DNA of 64,000 nt from Anolis sagrei (GCF_037176765.1 NC_090026.1:133063752-133127751); one strand, 5' to 3'; positions 22,655-34,065 are shown, counted from the stretch's first letter. The notes: generated by a model from the sequence alone, not told the origin. Made by a program: numbers and translations.

Positions 22655-23635
22655 TAATGTAATAAACCACGTATAGTTCATGTTTGATCAGCTCACACAC
22701 TACCTTTCCAGGTAAAGAAAATCTGCCACACAAATGAACAGTAAAGAACAAGTGGTTTATTCTTCTTAATTCAGAACAACATATGTACTAGGGCTGGGCG
22801 GTTTCGTTCGTTAATTTCGTAATTCGTTATTAATTCGTTTTTTTTTTATAACGAAGCGATATTGAACCATTCAGGAGCAACTAAAAATCGAGACGAATTT
22901 TTCAATTCATTTCGTAATTGTTTCGAAATTGTTTCGAAATTGTTTCGAAATCCTTTCGAAATCGTTTTGTTATTATTTCCACATGTCTGGTGCAAGTTTT
23001 ATAGTTGTTGTTTGTTTTATCAGTGAAAAAAAATATAATTATCACACCAACAGTCAACAACAGAGGGAGAGGGAAGCTTCAGAAGTTCCCCCTGTCCCAT
23101 TTGGAGGGTTTTTTAGCGTATTGCGCGGTTGCGTCCACCATTAACGAATCGATTCGTAATTATTTCATAATTGTTTCGTAATTTCCAAAATTTTGTAAAT
23201 TTCGAACTTTTTTAAAGAAAAAATTCGGAATTCTTTTAAAAATCAAAACGCAAAAACCCCCTAAAACGAATCGAGTTTAGAAACAAATTTTTCCGTGGTT
23301 GCCCAGCCCTAATATGTACAATGTGATCGGTTACATCAACTCACATAATGGCCCTTTATGAGAGATTGAAAATGGTCTTTCTTTGTCCATGTGGATAAAC
23401 TCCTTCAGCAGCTCATGAAACAAGAGTATACTCCAAAACATATCTCTGCTTCCCTCTTCTTCACTCTGCACCTGCTAAGCTCAGGCCTGAATGAAAATGT
23501 AATAGTAGCCAAAAGTCCCAGGCTCAGCTATCTCCCTGGGCATTACCTGACCAATCCGCTTCATGCATCTTATTTTACAGTTGACACACACACATTAACT
23601 GATTCCTGGAATGCTCCAACAAATTATTGATCTAT
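22655..23635 (-). mobile_element. LTR fossil, second copy, split by a hAT MITE
   Basis: Same family as 18845-19133. On the minus strand AGAATAAACC supplies an AATAAA signal. The hAT MITE at 22789-23311 sits inside it. Ends are approximate; non-coding relic. Confidence 0.45.
22789..23311 (+). mobile_element. hAT MITE copy 1, 523 bp
   Basis: Termini are TAGGGCTGGGC and its reverse complement. An exact 8 bp duplication ATATGTAC flanks it (22781-22788, 23312-23319). The interior is built of CGTAATTCGTTA/TTTCGAAAT words. No coding. Confidence 0.9.
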
Positions 23636-23767
23636 GGATTTTCTAAATGGAAAGCCTATTTTCCATTCAGAAATGCTTTTTGTTGCAAAAAAAAAAGGTG
23701 TTTCGCCCCTCTCTCCCCTCATCCCAAATGGAAAAAAAAGTGTCCCCCCCCCCACACACACACAGAA

Positions 23768-23845
23768 AAGTCGCTTCTGGTGTGAGAGAATTGGCCGTCT
23801 GCAAGGACGTTGCCCAGGGGACGCCCGGATGATTTTTGATGTTTT
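23768..23845 (-). mobile_element. Remnant of tRNA-derived SINE (3' half)
   Basis: The complement matches the SINE at 56302-56555 over ATCCGGGCGTCCCCTGGGC to the end near the tail. Confidence 0.65.
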
Positions 23846-23999
23846 TAAAGCAATGAAGCAATTACATTTAAAAAGAATAATTTAATACAGATTTTTAAAA
23901 AGTAAATAAAGTCTACATCAGCTGCTTATTTTGCGGTTGTTATAGGACTTTGAGTGCTTTCTGACTTACGGCAATCCTAAGGTGACACTTTCAACCCAA

Positions 24000-24055
24000 A
24001 TATAAGCCTAAAAATGTGCTGAAAAACTCAGCTTATACTTGAGTATATACGGTAA
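24000..24055. mobile_element. End fragment of DNA-transposon-like repeat
   Basis: TTATACTTGAGTATATACGG matches, inverted, the repeat at 15078-15190. Confidence 0.3.
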
Positions 24056-24195
24056 ATAATAGTAATGATGTGGTAATGCAGCAATTTCCGATTTAAGTAA
24101 TCCTAGAGATCTTTCCTGTTCAAAGTGCAAAGCAGAAATGGTGGCTGCTTCCGTCACAAATAATCCGGGTCAGAAGACTCCGCCCCCAGATGCTC

Positions 24196-25984
24196 CACCA
24201 AATTAAAAGTCATATATCCGAGGATGTGGACAAGATGCTTGGAGGAATGACAGCTACCACATGCATCCTAGACCCCTGCCCATCCTGGCTTCTGAAGGAG
24301 GCCAGAGGGGGATTGGCCGAGTGGGTGAAGGTGGTGGTTAATGCCTCCCTTCGGGAAGGCATATTTCCAGCCAGCTTAAAGCAAGCTGTGATAAAACCTC
24401 TGTTGAAAAAACCATCACTGGACCCCACTCAATTCGTCAACTATCGGCCTGTTTCCAATCTCCCCTTCTTGGGCAAAGTCCTGGAACGTGTGGTGGCCTC
24501 ACAACTCCAGGCATTCTTGGTAGACACGGATTATCTGGACCCGGCACAGTCTGGCTTTAGGCCGGGGCATGGTACCGAGACAGCTTTGGTCGCCTTAGTC
24601 GATGATCTGCGCCGGGAGCTCGACAGGGGGAGTGTGTCCCTGTTGGTGCTGCTGGACCTCTCAGCGGCCTTCGATACCGTCGACCACGGTATCCTTCTGG
24701 GACGCCTCGCGGGGATGGGTCTTGGAGGAACTGTTCTACAGTGGCTCCGCTCATTCCTCGAGGGTCAGTCTCAGAAGGTGTTATTGGGAGACTCCTGCTC
24801 AACCCCACAACCTTTGTCTTGTGGGGTTCCTCAGGGTTCAATATTATCTCCCATGTTGTTCAACATCTACATGAAGCCGCTGGGTGAGATCATCCGGAGT
24901 TTCGGGGTGCGATGTCATTTGTACGCAGATGATGTTCAACTCTGTCACTCCTTCTCACCTGTCACTAAGGAGGCTGTTGAGGTCCTGAACCGGTGCTTGG
25001 CCGCTGTGACGGTCTGGATGAGGGCGAACAAATTGAAATTGAATCCAGACAAGACAGAGGTACTCCTGGTCAGTCGCAAGGCTGAACAGGGCATAGGGTT
25101 ACAGCCTGTGTTGGATGGGGTCGCACTCCCCCTGAAGACGCAGGTTCGCAGTTTGGGTGTGATCCTGGACTCATCGCTGAGCCTGGAACCCCAGGTTTCG
25201 GCGGTGACCAGGGGAGCATTCGCACAGTTAAAACTCGTGCGCCAACTGCGCCCATACCTTGGGAAGTCTGACTTGGCCACGGTAGTCCACGCTCGGGTTA
25301 CATCCCGTTTAGACTACTGCAACGCTCTCTACGTGGGGTTGCCTTTGAAGACGGCTCGGAAGCTCCAATTAGTCCAACGGTCGGCAGCCATGATACTAAC
25401 TGGAGCGGAGCGCAGGGAGCGCACAACTCCTTTGCTGCACCAGCTCCACTGGCTGCCGATTTGCTACCGGGCTGAATTCAAAGTGCTGGCGTTGGCCTTT
25501 AAAGCCCTAAACGGTTCTGGCCCAACCTACCTATCCGAACGTATCTCGGCCTATCAGCCCACCAGGACCCTAAGATCTTCTGGGGAGGCCTTGCTCTCTA
25601 TCCCGCCTGCTTCACAGGTGCGGCTGGCGGGGATGAGAGACAGGGCCTTTTCTGTGGTGGCCCCTCGGCTCTGGAACGCCCTTCCCATGGAGGTAAGATC
25701 AGCCTCCTCGCTGATGGTATTCCGAAAAAGACTAAAAACTTTGATGTTCAAGCAGGCATTTGGTTAATTCGGTGCAATGAATGTGTCGACTACGGATTGG
25801 TAATATGGATGATGCAATTGGACCACGATTTTAGTTAGGAGATGTATTGGATTGTGATTTATGTGAAATATTGTGTATTATGTTTTTTACGGTTTTAATT
25901 GTATACTGTGTACTGTATATTCTGTTGTAAACCGCGTTGAGTCGCCAGTTAGGCTGAGAAACGGCGGTATACAAGGACAGCAAA

Positions 25985-26015
<31 letters not shown>

Positions 26016-26018
26016 AAT
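24196..26018 (+). mobile_element. L2-clade LINE with long open RT frame
   Basis: A 525-codon open frame (24190-25767) covers the whole RT and C-terminal region: NYRPVSNLPFLGKVLERVV, FRPGHGTETALVALVDDLR, AAFDTVDHGILLGRL, CGVPQGSILSPMLFNIYM, YADDVQL and SRLDYCNALYVGLP. The endonuclease is missing, so the copy is 5'-truncated. The 3' UTR ends in an AAAT array at 25984-26018. The clean frame implies a recent insertion, here into intron 3 of ART gene A. Confidence 0.9.
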
Positions 26019-26460
26019 ATATGAGCTGATGAGATGCATACAGATTTTCCAATCACATGCAAAAACAGTGCTTCAGCAATGGAGGAAACTGTAGTATTAA
26101 AAAAGCACACAGTTAGAATCCTGTGTACAAATAACCAATTACTGTGGAGCTTCACAGACAGATTCTGAAAAAATCCTGATGGGATGGGGCAAAGTCCTGA
26201 GATGATTTTTAAGCAACTGATTAAAAAGCCAAAAAAGCAAAAAGATGCTACAGCGCATGCACAAAAATGACTCCCCCCTGGAAAACAAAACACACAATAG
26301 CATATCCACACTCTCTTCTAGACTACAGCTCCCAGCATCCCCTAGACCAGGCCCTTTAGGAGAGGAGGGGGATCCAAATGCACTTCTTCCAAGCTGCAAG
26401 CTGTCTTCTCCTTGGATTTCTTTGAGAGCATCCCAATCTCTGCCGATTTCCAATTTCCTA
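26019..26460. other. Unassigned intron DNA
   Basis: No gene recognised. It contains CTACAGCTCCCAGCA-type wording common in dispersed repeats. Confidence 0.35.
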
Positions 26461-26569
26461 TTCTTGGACTACAACTCCCAGCAATCCTCCAGGTAGAGAG
26501 ATTAGAGAGAGATAGGTAGGTAGGTAGATTGATAAGGAGGACTGCTGGGAGTTGCAATCCAAGAATCAG

Positions 26570-27026
26570 TAGAGAAGGAAGAAAGGGGAGAAAGAGGATG
26601 GAAAAGAAAACGGGGAGGGAGGGAGGGAAGAAGAAGAGAAGGAAGGAAGAAGAGAAGGAAAGGACAGGAAAGGAAGGAAGGAAAGAGGGAGGGTGTTGGG
26701 AATCAGCCTGATCAAATGATGGTGCCGAGGCTAAGGTACAAGATGGAGATGGTTTGGTCAATGATTTTCATGCAGACAATGACAGAGAGGCCCCAGCGCA
26801 AAGGGCAGTTTCTCATGAGAAACCTTCATGGGAGCCTTCTGATTTTCTTACAAGCATTTATTTCTTCTGGCTATTTGCTAAGCTTCAATAAAAGAAGATT
26901 TGTTTCTTCACTCTTTGTGTGGTGTGTCAGAGGGCTTCTTCCTGACCTGGAGTGCAACAGAGGAAAGGAAGGAGAGAAAGAAGGAGGGAAGGTTGGCCAC
27001 AGCAACGTGTGGCGGGAACAGCTAGT
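26570..27026 (+). mobile_element. Helitron 3' part with purine tract, split by a solo LTR
   Basis: It ends with hairpin GGCCACAGCAACGTGTGGC (26995-27013) and GGGAACAGCTAGT. A GGAA-rich tract at 26570-26693 and 26960-26990 matches the other Helitrons. The 5' end is not identified. Confidence 0.6.
26694..26959 (+). mobile_element. Solo LTR fossil, shortened copy
   Basis: It starts TGTTGGGAATCAGCC and ends GAGTGCAACA like the 792 bp relative at 20309-21100, but is only 266 bp. Near-identical 5 bp flanks (GAGGG and GAGGA). It lies inside a Helitron and is therefore younger than that Helitron. Confidence 0.7.
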
Positions 27027-27034
27027 TTATTTAT

Positions 27035-27550
27035 TAGGGCTGGGCGGTTTCATTTCGTTAATTCGTAATTCGTTAATAATTCGTTAATTTTTCCAATTAC
27101 AAAACGATAACGAACCATTCTGGAGCAATTATTTAAAAAAACGAATTTTCAAAAACGTTTTGTAAATGCTTCGTATTTCGATATTGTATTCGTTTCGTTA
27201 TTGTTTTGAGGTCGTTTCGTTATTATTTCCGCATGTCTGGGCCAGTTTTACGGTTTAATTAGTGAAAAAAAATTATAATATCACACCAACAGTCAAGAAC
27301 AGAGGGAGAGGGAAGCTTCAGAAGGTTTTGGAGGTTTTTTAGCGTATCTCGCGGTCGCGTCCGCCATTAACGAATCGATTCGTTATTGTTTCGGAAATCG
27401 ATTCGTTAATTTTTTACCATTTACGAAATTTCGTAAATATCGAACTTTTTAAAAGGAAAATTTTGTAATTATTTTAAATATCGAAACAAAAAAACCCCCC
27501 AAATACAAATCGATTTTAGAAACAAATTTTTCCGTTGTTACCCAGGCCTA
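27035..27550 (+). mobile_element. hAT MITE copy 2, 516 bp
   Basis: TAGGGCTGGGC at the left and complement of TAGGCCTGGGT at the right; 8 bp duplication TTATTTAT (27027-27034, 27551-27558). It abuts the Helitron end at 27026. Confidence 0.9.
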
Positions 27551-27654
27551 TTATTTATACAAGCTTTCTCCATTGTCAAACAGACATTGGTTTTCATATT
27601 GGTTTTCATGGGCTGAAGAATCGATCAACAATTTGCTTTCTCAATATCTCTTAG

Positions 27655-27723
27655 GAATGGACACTCGATCGCTTGCTGCCTTAGAACAAATGGACGCTGA
27701 CTACCTGGCCGCCAAATGCAATG
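27655..27723 (+). CDS. ART gene A exon 4: small linker exon
   Basis: A 69 nt phase-1/phase-1 exon with acceptor ATATCTCTTAG and donor GTAAGA encodes GMDTRSLAALEQMDADYLAA then KCNG. Gene B has a clear counterpart at 63293-63361 with the same length and splice sites. The conservation between paralogues makes it a real exon. It adds one cysteine just before the GPI-signal exon. Confidence 0.8.
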
Positions 27724-28034
27724 GTAAGAAGGCTGCATGTTGCACTGGGACAAATCACCCAGTCTTGTAAATGAGGGGTGGGGAAGGGATCACCAAACAA
27801 AGAGGAAACCGAGGGCCAGCAAAGGAAATCTGAAGTGCTCCAGGCCCTATGGAATCGGTCATATGTAGCAGGAATATGGGATAGCAGAATTAAAATGTAA
27901 AAAAGACCCCATTGTGGGAAGATTGATCCAGTCAGGGAAGCCATGGTCCCGAATTTAGACTCATGAGATGATGGGATTGGAGGCCTGGAAGAGAGAAGCT
28001 GGTTTAACCTTCTTTTCCCCTTGTATTTCAACAG

Positions 28035-28129
28035 GTCCCAGCTCTTTGACCCCGGGCGTCCCGATGTCTTTCCTTCTCTGGGGGTTCCTGCTCTTCTCGG
28101 GCGCCCTCCACACCACGGGCAGCCTCTGA
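28035..28129 (+). CDS. ART gene A exon 5: GPI-anchor signal and stop
   Basis: After the acceptor TTGTATTTCAACAG the last 31 codons encode a small polar stretch (GPSSLTPGVP) followed by a hydrophobic segment (MSFLLWGFLLFSGAL) and a short tail ending in TGA at 28127-28129. This is the layout of a GPI-attachment signal: small residues for cleavage, spacer, hydrophobic end. It predicts a membrane-anchored ectoenzyme. No AATAAA is seen before the CR1 at 28281. Confidence 0.85.
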
Positions 28130-28280
28130 CTTCGCCTTCAAAATAGCTGGCTGGGAAGGAAGAACTTCCCAGTGCCAAGGAAGAGAGTTTTTGATTTAGA
28201 GATTGCCGCTTTTGCTAATTTTACCCAGTCCCAGCTTCCTAGCTTTGCTGGATAGAGCTTTATTACCATCGAGCTAACAT

Positions 28281-28945
28281 TCATAGAATCCTAGAATCCT
28301 AGAGTTGGAAGAGACCTCCTGGGCCATCCAGTCCAACCCCATTCTGCCAAGAAGGAGAACAATCTCATTCAAAGCACCCCTGACAGATGGCCATCCAACC
28401 TCTGTTTCAAAGCCTCCAAAGAAGGAGCCTACACCACACTCGAGGGCAGAGAGTTCCACTGTTGAACGGCTCTCACAGTTAGGAAGTTCTTCCTCATGTT
28501 CAGGTGGAATCTCCTTTCTTGTTGTTTGAAGCCATTGCTCCCTTGCATCCAGGGAAGCAGAAAACAAGCTTGCTCCCTCCTCCCTGTGACCTCCCCTCGC
28601 GTATTTCTCCATGGCCCTCATCATGTCTCCTCTCAGCCTTCTCTTCTGCAGGCTAAACATGGCCAACTCTTGAAGCCGCTCCTCATAGGGCTTGTTCTCC
28701 AGACCCTTGATCATTTTAGTCGCCCTCCTCTGGACACATTCCAGCTTGTCAATATCTCTCTTGAATTGTGGTGCCCAGAATTGGACACAATATTCCAGGT
28801 GTGGTGTAACCAAGGCAGAATAGAGCATGGGGAGCAGGAGTTCCCAGAATCTAGGCACTACACTCCTGTTTATACAGGCCAAAATCCTGTTGGGTTTTTT
28901 TTTTGTTTTTTTGTTTTTTTGTGCTGCGGAATGACATTGTTGGCT
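28281..28945 (-). mobile_element. CR1 LINE 3' half
   Basis: The minus strand encodes the CR1 C-terminal RT region ([35 protein letters not shown]-like region) and ends in the CR1 octamer tail at 28281. Confidence 0.9.
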
Positions 28946-28948
28946 CAT

Positions 28949-29640
28949 TGTATTGTCAAAGGTTTTCATGGCTGGAATCACTGGGTTGTTGTTGGTTATT
29001 TCGGGCTATATGGCCATGTTCTAGAGGCATTCTCTCCTGACGTTTCGCCTGCATCTATGGCAAGCATCCTCAGAGGTAGTGAGGTCTGTTGGAACTGAGA
29101 AAATTGGGTTTATCTATCTGTGGAATGCCCAGGGTGGGAGAAAGAACTCTTGCCTGTTGAAGCCAGGTATGAATGTTTCAACTGACCACCTTGATTACAT
29201 TTGATGGCCTGGCAGTTGTTTGGTGTGGCTTGCTGGTGCCTGGGACAATCTTTTGTTGAGAGGTGATTAGCTGTCCCTGATTGTTTCCTCTCTGGTGTAT
29301 CCCTGTGTTTGGGTGTTGTTTTGCTGTTATAATTTTGGAGTTTTGTAATACTGGAGGCCAGATTTTATTCATTTTCATGATTTCCTCCTTTCTGTTGACA
29401 TTGTCCACATGCTTCCCGTGGATTTCAACGGCTTCTCTGTGTAGCCTGACATGGTGGTTGTGAGAGTGGTCCAGCATTTCTGTGATCTCGGACAATATGC
29501 TGTGTCCAGGTTGGTTCCTCAGGTGCTCTGCTATGGCTGACTTCTCTGGTTGAAGGAGTCCACAGTGCCTTTCATGTTCCTTGGTTCATTTTTGGGCAAA
29601 GCTGTGTTTGGTGGTCCTGATGCCAAGAGCGTCCCAGACC
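28949..29640 (-). mobile_element. Penelope-like element, GIY-YIG endonuclease and 3' part
   Basis: The minus strand reads as the C-terminal endonuclease part of vertebrate Penelope elements (SEITEMLDHSHNHHVRLHRE and KEEIMKMNKIWPPVLQN). The left end carries the Penelope terminal sequence GGCTATATGGCCATGTTCTA that also forms the palindrome at 41477-41677. Degraded and truncated. Confidence 0.75.
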
Positions 29641-29894
29641 GCTGCTTTCAAGTTAATCTGACCAGCCGCTGGGAGTTCCGCAGTTCCTGAATGCTCCATT
29701 GGGCAAGCGCTGATTAAACGTGCCCCAGCAGCAGCCTCAACCGGAGCCTCCTTGCAACCGTGTGCTCTCTCCTTTCGCTTCTTTACCCAGCCCCAACAAT
29801 GTAACCAATCCCTAAATAAAGACTAATTGAATTGTAACCTTCACCTCTTCATAGTGATGCATTGCGTCTATTCACTGACTCAAAGCTTATAATG

Positions 29895-29911
29895 CATGAA
29901 CCTATCCTTTT
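29895..29911. repeat. Left target-site duplication of the L1 insertion
   Basis: ATGAACCTATCCTTTTC, repeated exactly at 32389-32405. Confidence 0.85.
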
Positions 29912-29963
29912 CGTTTTTATATATAAAATAATCTTTATTACTTTTCTTAAAAATACAGATAAA

Positions 29964-30339
29964 CATAGAATCATAGAATCAAAGAGTTGGAAGAGACCTC
30001 CTGGGCCATCCAGTCCAACCCCATTCTGCCAAGAAGCAGGAATATTGCATTCAAATCACCCCTGACAGATGGCCATCCAGCCTCTGCTTCAAAGCCTCCA
30101 AAGAAGGAGCCTCCACCACACTCCGGGGCAGAGAGTTCCACTGCTGAATGGCTCTCACAGTCAGGAAGTTCTTCCTAATGTTCAGGTGGAATCTCCTCTC
30201 TTGTAGTTTGAAGCCATGGCTCCATTGCGTCCCAGTCTCCAGGGAAGCAGAAAGGAAGCTTGCTCCCTCCTCCTCCCTGTGGCTTCCTCTCACATATTTA
30301 TACATGGCTATCATATCTCCTCTCAGCCTCAACAGATAG
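29964..30339 (-). mobile_element. CR1 3' end nested in L1
   Basis: The minus strand encodes RGSHREEEGASFLSASLET and [20 protein letters not shown] and ends in the GATTCTATG-type tail at 29964. Possible short ACAGATA flanks. Confidence 0.85.
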
Positions 30340-30813
30340 ATAAGAGAGTGCTGGAAACTTGTAGACTTGCAAAAGTTTCTCACTATGTAGGGAAAACCAA
30401 AGAGGGGGAAAAGAGGGGGGGAAGGGGGGGTTAGAGATAAAGATACAGTACGGGAGGGGTGGATTCCGGTTTCCTGTTATCCAGGGCCTCGTTGTGTTGA
30501 GAGACGCTGGTTTCCTATTGTGTGTAGGATGTGAGAAAAGAAAATTAGAAATGAATACTGGGGTATGAGGAGGGGTGCGTGATTTTGTAGGTATTGCGTT
30601 GACTTCCTGGTATCATTTGGAGATTTCTTGTCCTTTTCCTTCTGGTTTCTTTTTTCTTCTTTCTCTTTCTTTTATGTCTTGCTCTGCCCTATTTCTATAT
30701 TCTCAGTCATGTTCCTTTAAATAATTATTTTCATATTCTTTTCTTTTATTAAGGATGTTGTTACATGTTTCCAGTCTATTTCCGCCAATGGGGTGCCCTT
30801 CTTTTTTGATAGT

Positions 30814-31003
30814 GTTGTTGTTGTTCATTTGTTCAGTCATCTCCCACTCTTCGTGACCTCATGGACCATCCCACGCCAGAGCTCCCTGTCGGCCATCACC
30901 ACCCCCAGCTCCTTCAAGGTCAGTCCAGTCCCTTCAAGGATGCCATCCATCCACCTTGCCCTTGGTCGGCCCCTCTTCCTTTTGCCTTCCACTTTCCCCA
31001 GCA
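30814..31003 (-). mobile_element. BovB (RTE) 3' fragment nested in L1
   Basis: The minus strand reads GKVEGKRKRGRPRARWMDG and LTLKELGVVMADRELWRG, the BovB ORF2 C-terminus. Exact 13 bp duplications CTTTTTTGATAGT flank it (30801-30813, 31004-31016). A strongly 5'-truncated but well-delimited insertion. Confidence 0.9.
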
Positions 31004-32388
31004 CTTTTTTGATAGTAGATACGTCAATTTGTCCATATTTCTTATATCTAATATTTTTGTTAACCATTCTTCTTCCTCTGGGGGATCTTTCTTTTTCCAA
31101 TATCTTGCATATACTATTCTAGCTGCTGTTGTCAGCAAGAATAAAATTTTGTCTTTATTTTTTTTTCCATTTTTATGTTGTGTATTCCTAGTAGGAAGAT
31201 TTCCGGTTTTTGAGGTATAGTTATCTCTAATATTTTTTGTAATGTTTTATGTATCTTCTTCCAATAGGATGTTGCTTTTGGACAGGTCCACCATAAGTGG
31301 TAGTACGTCCCTTCTTGTTCCCCGCCTTTCCAACATTTTGTATTTGTATTCTTGTTAAATTTTCCTAATCTATGCGGTGTGATATACCACCTATGGGCGA
31401 TCTTAATCCAATTTTCTTTGAGTTCAATTGCTTTTGAATATTTTGATTTCTTATTCCATACTTCTTCCCATTCTTCTTTCTTTATTTCTCTTCCCAGATT
31501 ATCCCTCCATTTTTTCATATAGTTTTCTTCTTCTTCTTTATTGTTTTCTTCTTCTACAAGTTTCTTATATATTTTGGATATTAGTTTGTTTTCTGTTTGC
31601 ATTATTTTGTCCCAGAAGCTTTTCCCTTCCTCGAATCCTTTTTCTTTATCTTTCTTGAAGTGTTCTTTAATTTGTCCATATTGGTACCAGGAGATTCTAT
31701 CTTTTACACTTTTTAATTCCTCTTGAGTTTTTATCTTAAATTCTCCTCCTTCCTTTCTTATTATATCCTTGTATTTGGGCCACTCGTACCATCCTGTTAT
31801 TCTTCTTTGTGATGCTTCTAGGGGAGAACATCCAAATCACACAGAAAATCAAATATCTTGGAATAATTATAACTGCAAAGAATCTACAACTATTAGAAAA
31901 TAATTATATTGAAAAATGGGAAAAAAATTAAATATATTAAATATATTAAAATATATTAAAAAACACCTAGAAAACTGGGGAAATATGAAACTATCTCTTC
32001 TGGGGAGGATAGCAACTATAAAAATGTCAATACTTCCAAAACTAGTACTTTTATTTCAAAATCTACCGATAATTAGAAATCAAAAAATATTAAATAACTG
32101 GAAAAAAGATATAATGAGGTTTATCTGGCAAAAAAAGAAACCGAGGATAAATTACAAAAATATGATAGAAGGGAAAGGCAAAGGAGGTCTAGCAACTCCA
32201 GAGATTAAATCATACCACGATGCCTGCGCGCTGATCTGGATAAGAGATTGGACTAAATTAGAGAAGGAAAAAATCTAAATATAGAAGGAGAAGGGCTAAG
32301 ACTAGGATGGCATGCATATATTGGATATAAGAAGGAAAAAACAGAAAAAAAAATTGGAAACCACTTTATCCGATCCTCCCTAATCAAA

Positions 32389-32405
32389 ATGAACCTATCC
32401 TTTTC
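32389..32405. repeat. Right target-site duplication of the L1 insertion
   Basis: Exact repeat of 29895-29911. Confidence 0.85.
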
Positions 32406-34065
32406 TGAGCCGCGGATAGCCACCGGCTCGCCCGGGATGCCTCCTAGGTGTCCCGGGGAGGCCGAAACTGCATTTCTTTAAACCGCGGATATGGAAACCC
32501 CTCGGGCCCCGGTATCCGCGGGTTAACCAAACGACTCAATTTTGGTGCCATATTTTTCCTAGTCAAATTCTAATCTAAACTGCTATCTCGCATTTTGCTT
32601 TCCGGAGTTCTGCACTCTGGGAATAACCTTTTGTTTTTTAAGAATATATTTTAATAAGAAACAGCTGATTGTCAAAACCAAGCCTGCTGCTGCGCTGCCT
32701 CCATCACCACTATTTCTTCACCCTGCTGGAGCCCCCTGCACCCAGGAACTTGATGCGAACACCCCATGAGGCTTTCAGGGAGCAGACCGACCAACTGGCC
32801 TCAACTCTAAGAGGGAGTTATAGTTCTCCAAGGACAAGGGACAAGATTTGACTTCAGCGCTGCAGGGCTCCATGGCTTGGCTCAGTGGGATCTCTGAATT
32901 CTCTCCCCATGACATAAACTTTTAGCCACTCATTATGGGCCTTTTTGTTCCCCTTCATGGGCATGCTTTTGCCGTGGATTTTCCCGACATGAACCATGAA
33001 TTTATTAAGAGCCAGAATCAGGGCTCCTATCAATTTCTCTGTGGGACATGGGGGGGGGGGGGAGGGATAAATGGGTATAATTTCTGCAATATGAACTCTA
33101 TATTTTCATATTTTCCCTTGTGTCTGTAACCTTCTCCTGACCTTTCCCATCCCACCCCCTATACTGAAACTTGTATAAAAACCTATAAGGAAGTTGCCCC
33201 GATCCTGGAAAGGGCAGAGATTAAGCCATCACAAAGAACTCTTTATCTATGAACATTCCTTGCATAGGCAGTGATAAAAGGTGATATTCTTTGGCCTCAG
33301 AGGAATTCGGCCACCAAAGAATTTGCCAATTAGCAGGCTCTTAATCATATCTCAAGGGAAGAAGGGAGACCCCCGAAAATTTTTCCCCCTCCCATCCTGT
33401 CATTCATTCAACCTCTCATTCCAGACATCCACCCCAGTGCGCCCCCATTGTTCCTCTGTTTTGATGCTTTAGATAACCCGGGTTATGTGGTATCGCCAAC
33501 AGTTTTTGTTTATTGCCACCACTCACAGGACAATAGACCGGCTTGGCTTGCAAGCCTTTTCGGGTCTCGCAAAGCCCCTGTACATTTCCTGAGCCATAAT
33601 CCACTCAAGAGCCCACTGTATTCCCTCGTCCCACCTCCCCCTCTCTTGATTCGCCAACACGCCAAGGCAGCACAAGCCTCCTGATTGGTCAAGGTGCACC
33701 GCCGCAGCCCTGTGATTGGCTCAGGTGCTCAGAGGGAGGCCGAGCCTCCTCCCAGTTGTTGGAACGTCAGCCAATCACCTTCGAGTCAAGCGGAGGGCGG
33801 GGAGCAGGAGATTTGAAACACACAGCTCTGTATTTCTATAAAAATGGCATTTATTTGTGTACATTTCATGCTTAGCTTTGGCGAATGATTGCAGCTCTGC
33901 ATCCTTTTCAGCTGAATCGCTAATAAACTTTGGTGGCACTTTCTTCAACTTTGGTGAGCTTCTTTTTGGCAACTTAGGGAAATAAATCTTTGAAAATTGG
34001 GCTTCTCTTCGCTCGCCATCGTAGCGATCCCTCTTTGGTGGGGCCACAAAGGTCTCCCTTAAAGG

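Larger units (their letters stand above)
14545..28129 (+). other. Ecto-ADP-ribosyltransferase gene A, five-exon span
   Basis: The coding exons are 14545-14610, 21353-22058, 22337-22408, 27655-27723 and 28035-28129. All junctions have GT donors and AG acceptors, and phases match (0, 1, 1, 1), giving 1008 nt and a 335-residue precursor. Family members are extracellular, GPI-anchored or secreted enzymes that move ADP-ribose from NAD+ to protein arginine or split NAD+. Only 7 percent of the span is coding; introns hold Helitron, LINE, hAT, LTR and L2 insertions. No stop or frameshift is seen in the spliced frame, so it may be functional. The paralogue B follows at 53848. Which vertebrate ART subgroup it belongs to cannot be settled from the sequence alone. 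Confidence 0.85.
29912..32388 (-). mobile_element. L1 LINE insertion with inverted 5' half
   Basis: The part below about 31822 is minus-strand and encodes the L1 C-terminus (ENKLISKIYKKLV, KWRDNLGREIKKEEWEEVW, the KCWKGGEQEGTYYHLWWTCP zinc-knuckle-like end). The part above 31822 is plus-strand and encodes the preceding region (IKYLGIIIT, LSLLGRIATIKMSILPKL, GGLATPEIKSYHDACALIWI). The two halves are contiguous in L1 protein order, so one insertion was inverted at its 5' part. A 17 bp duplication flanks it. A CR1 and a BovB fragment are nested inside. Confidence 0.85.
29641..34065 (+). mobile_element. Long LTR-type fossil, copy 1, interrupted by L1
   Basis: Pieces 29641-29911 and 32406-34065 align by eye with 39560-41470 (shared GAGTTCCGCAGTTCCTG, GTGCCCCAGCAGC, GGAAACAGCTGATTGTCAAA-like, GCATCCTTTTCAGCTGAATCGC). 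The right part has CCAAT boxes, a TATA-like CTATAAAAATGGC near 33836 and an AATAAA near 33923, as in an LTR. No recognisable genes remain. The family is unresolved, and it is older than the L1 that split it. Confidence 0.5.

Noticed and set aside
24190-25767. 525-codon reverse transcriptase as a possible host gene
   Set aside because: Typical L2 LINE ORF with LINE 3' UTR and AAAT tail.
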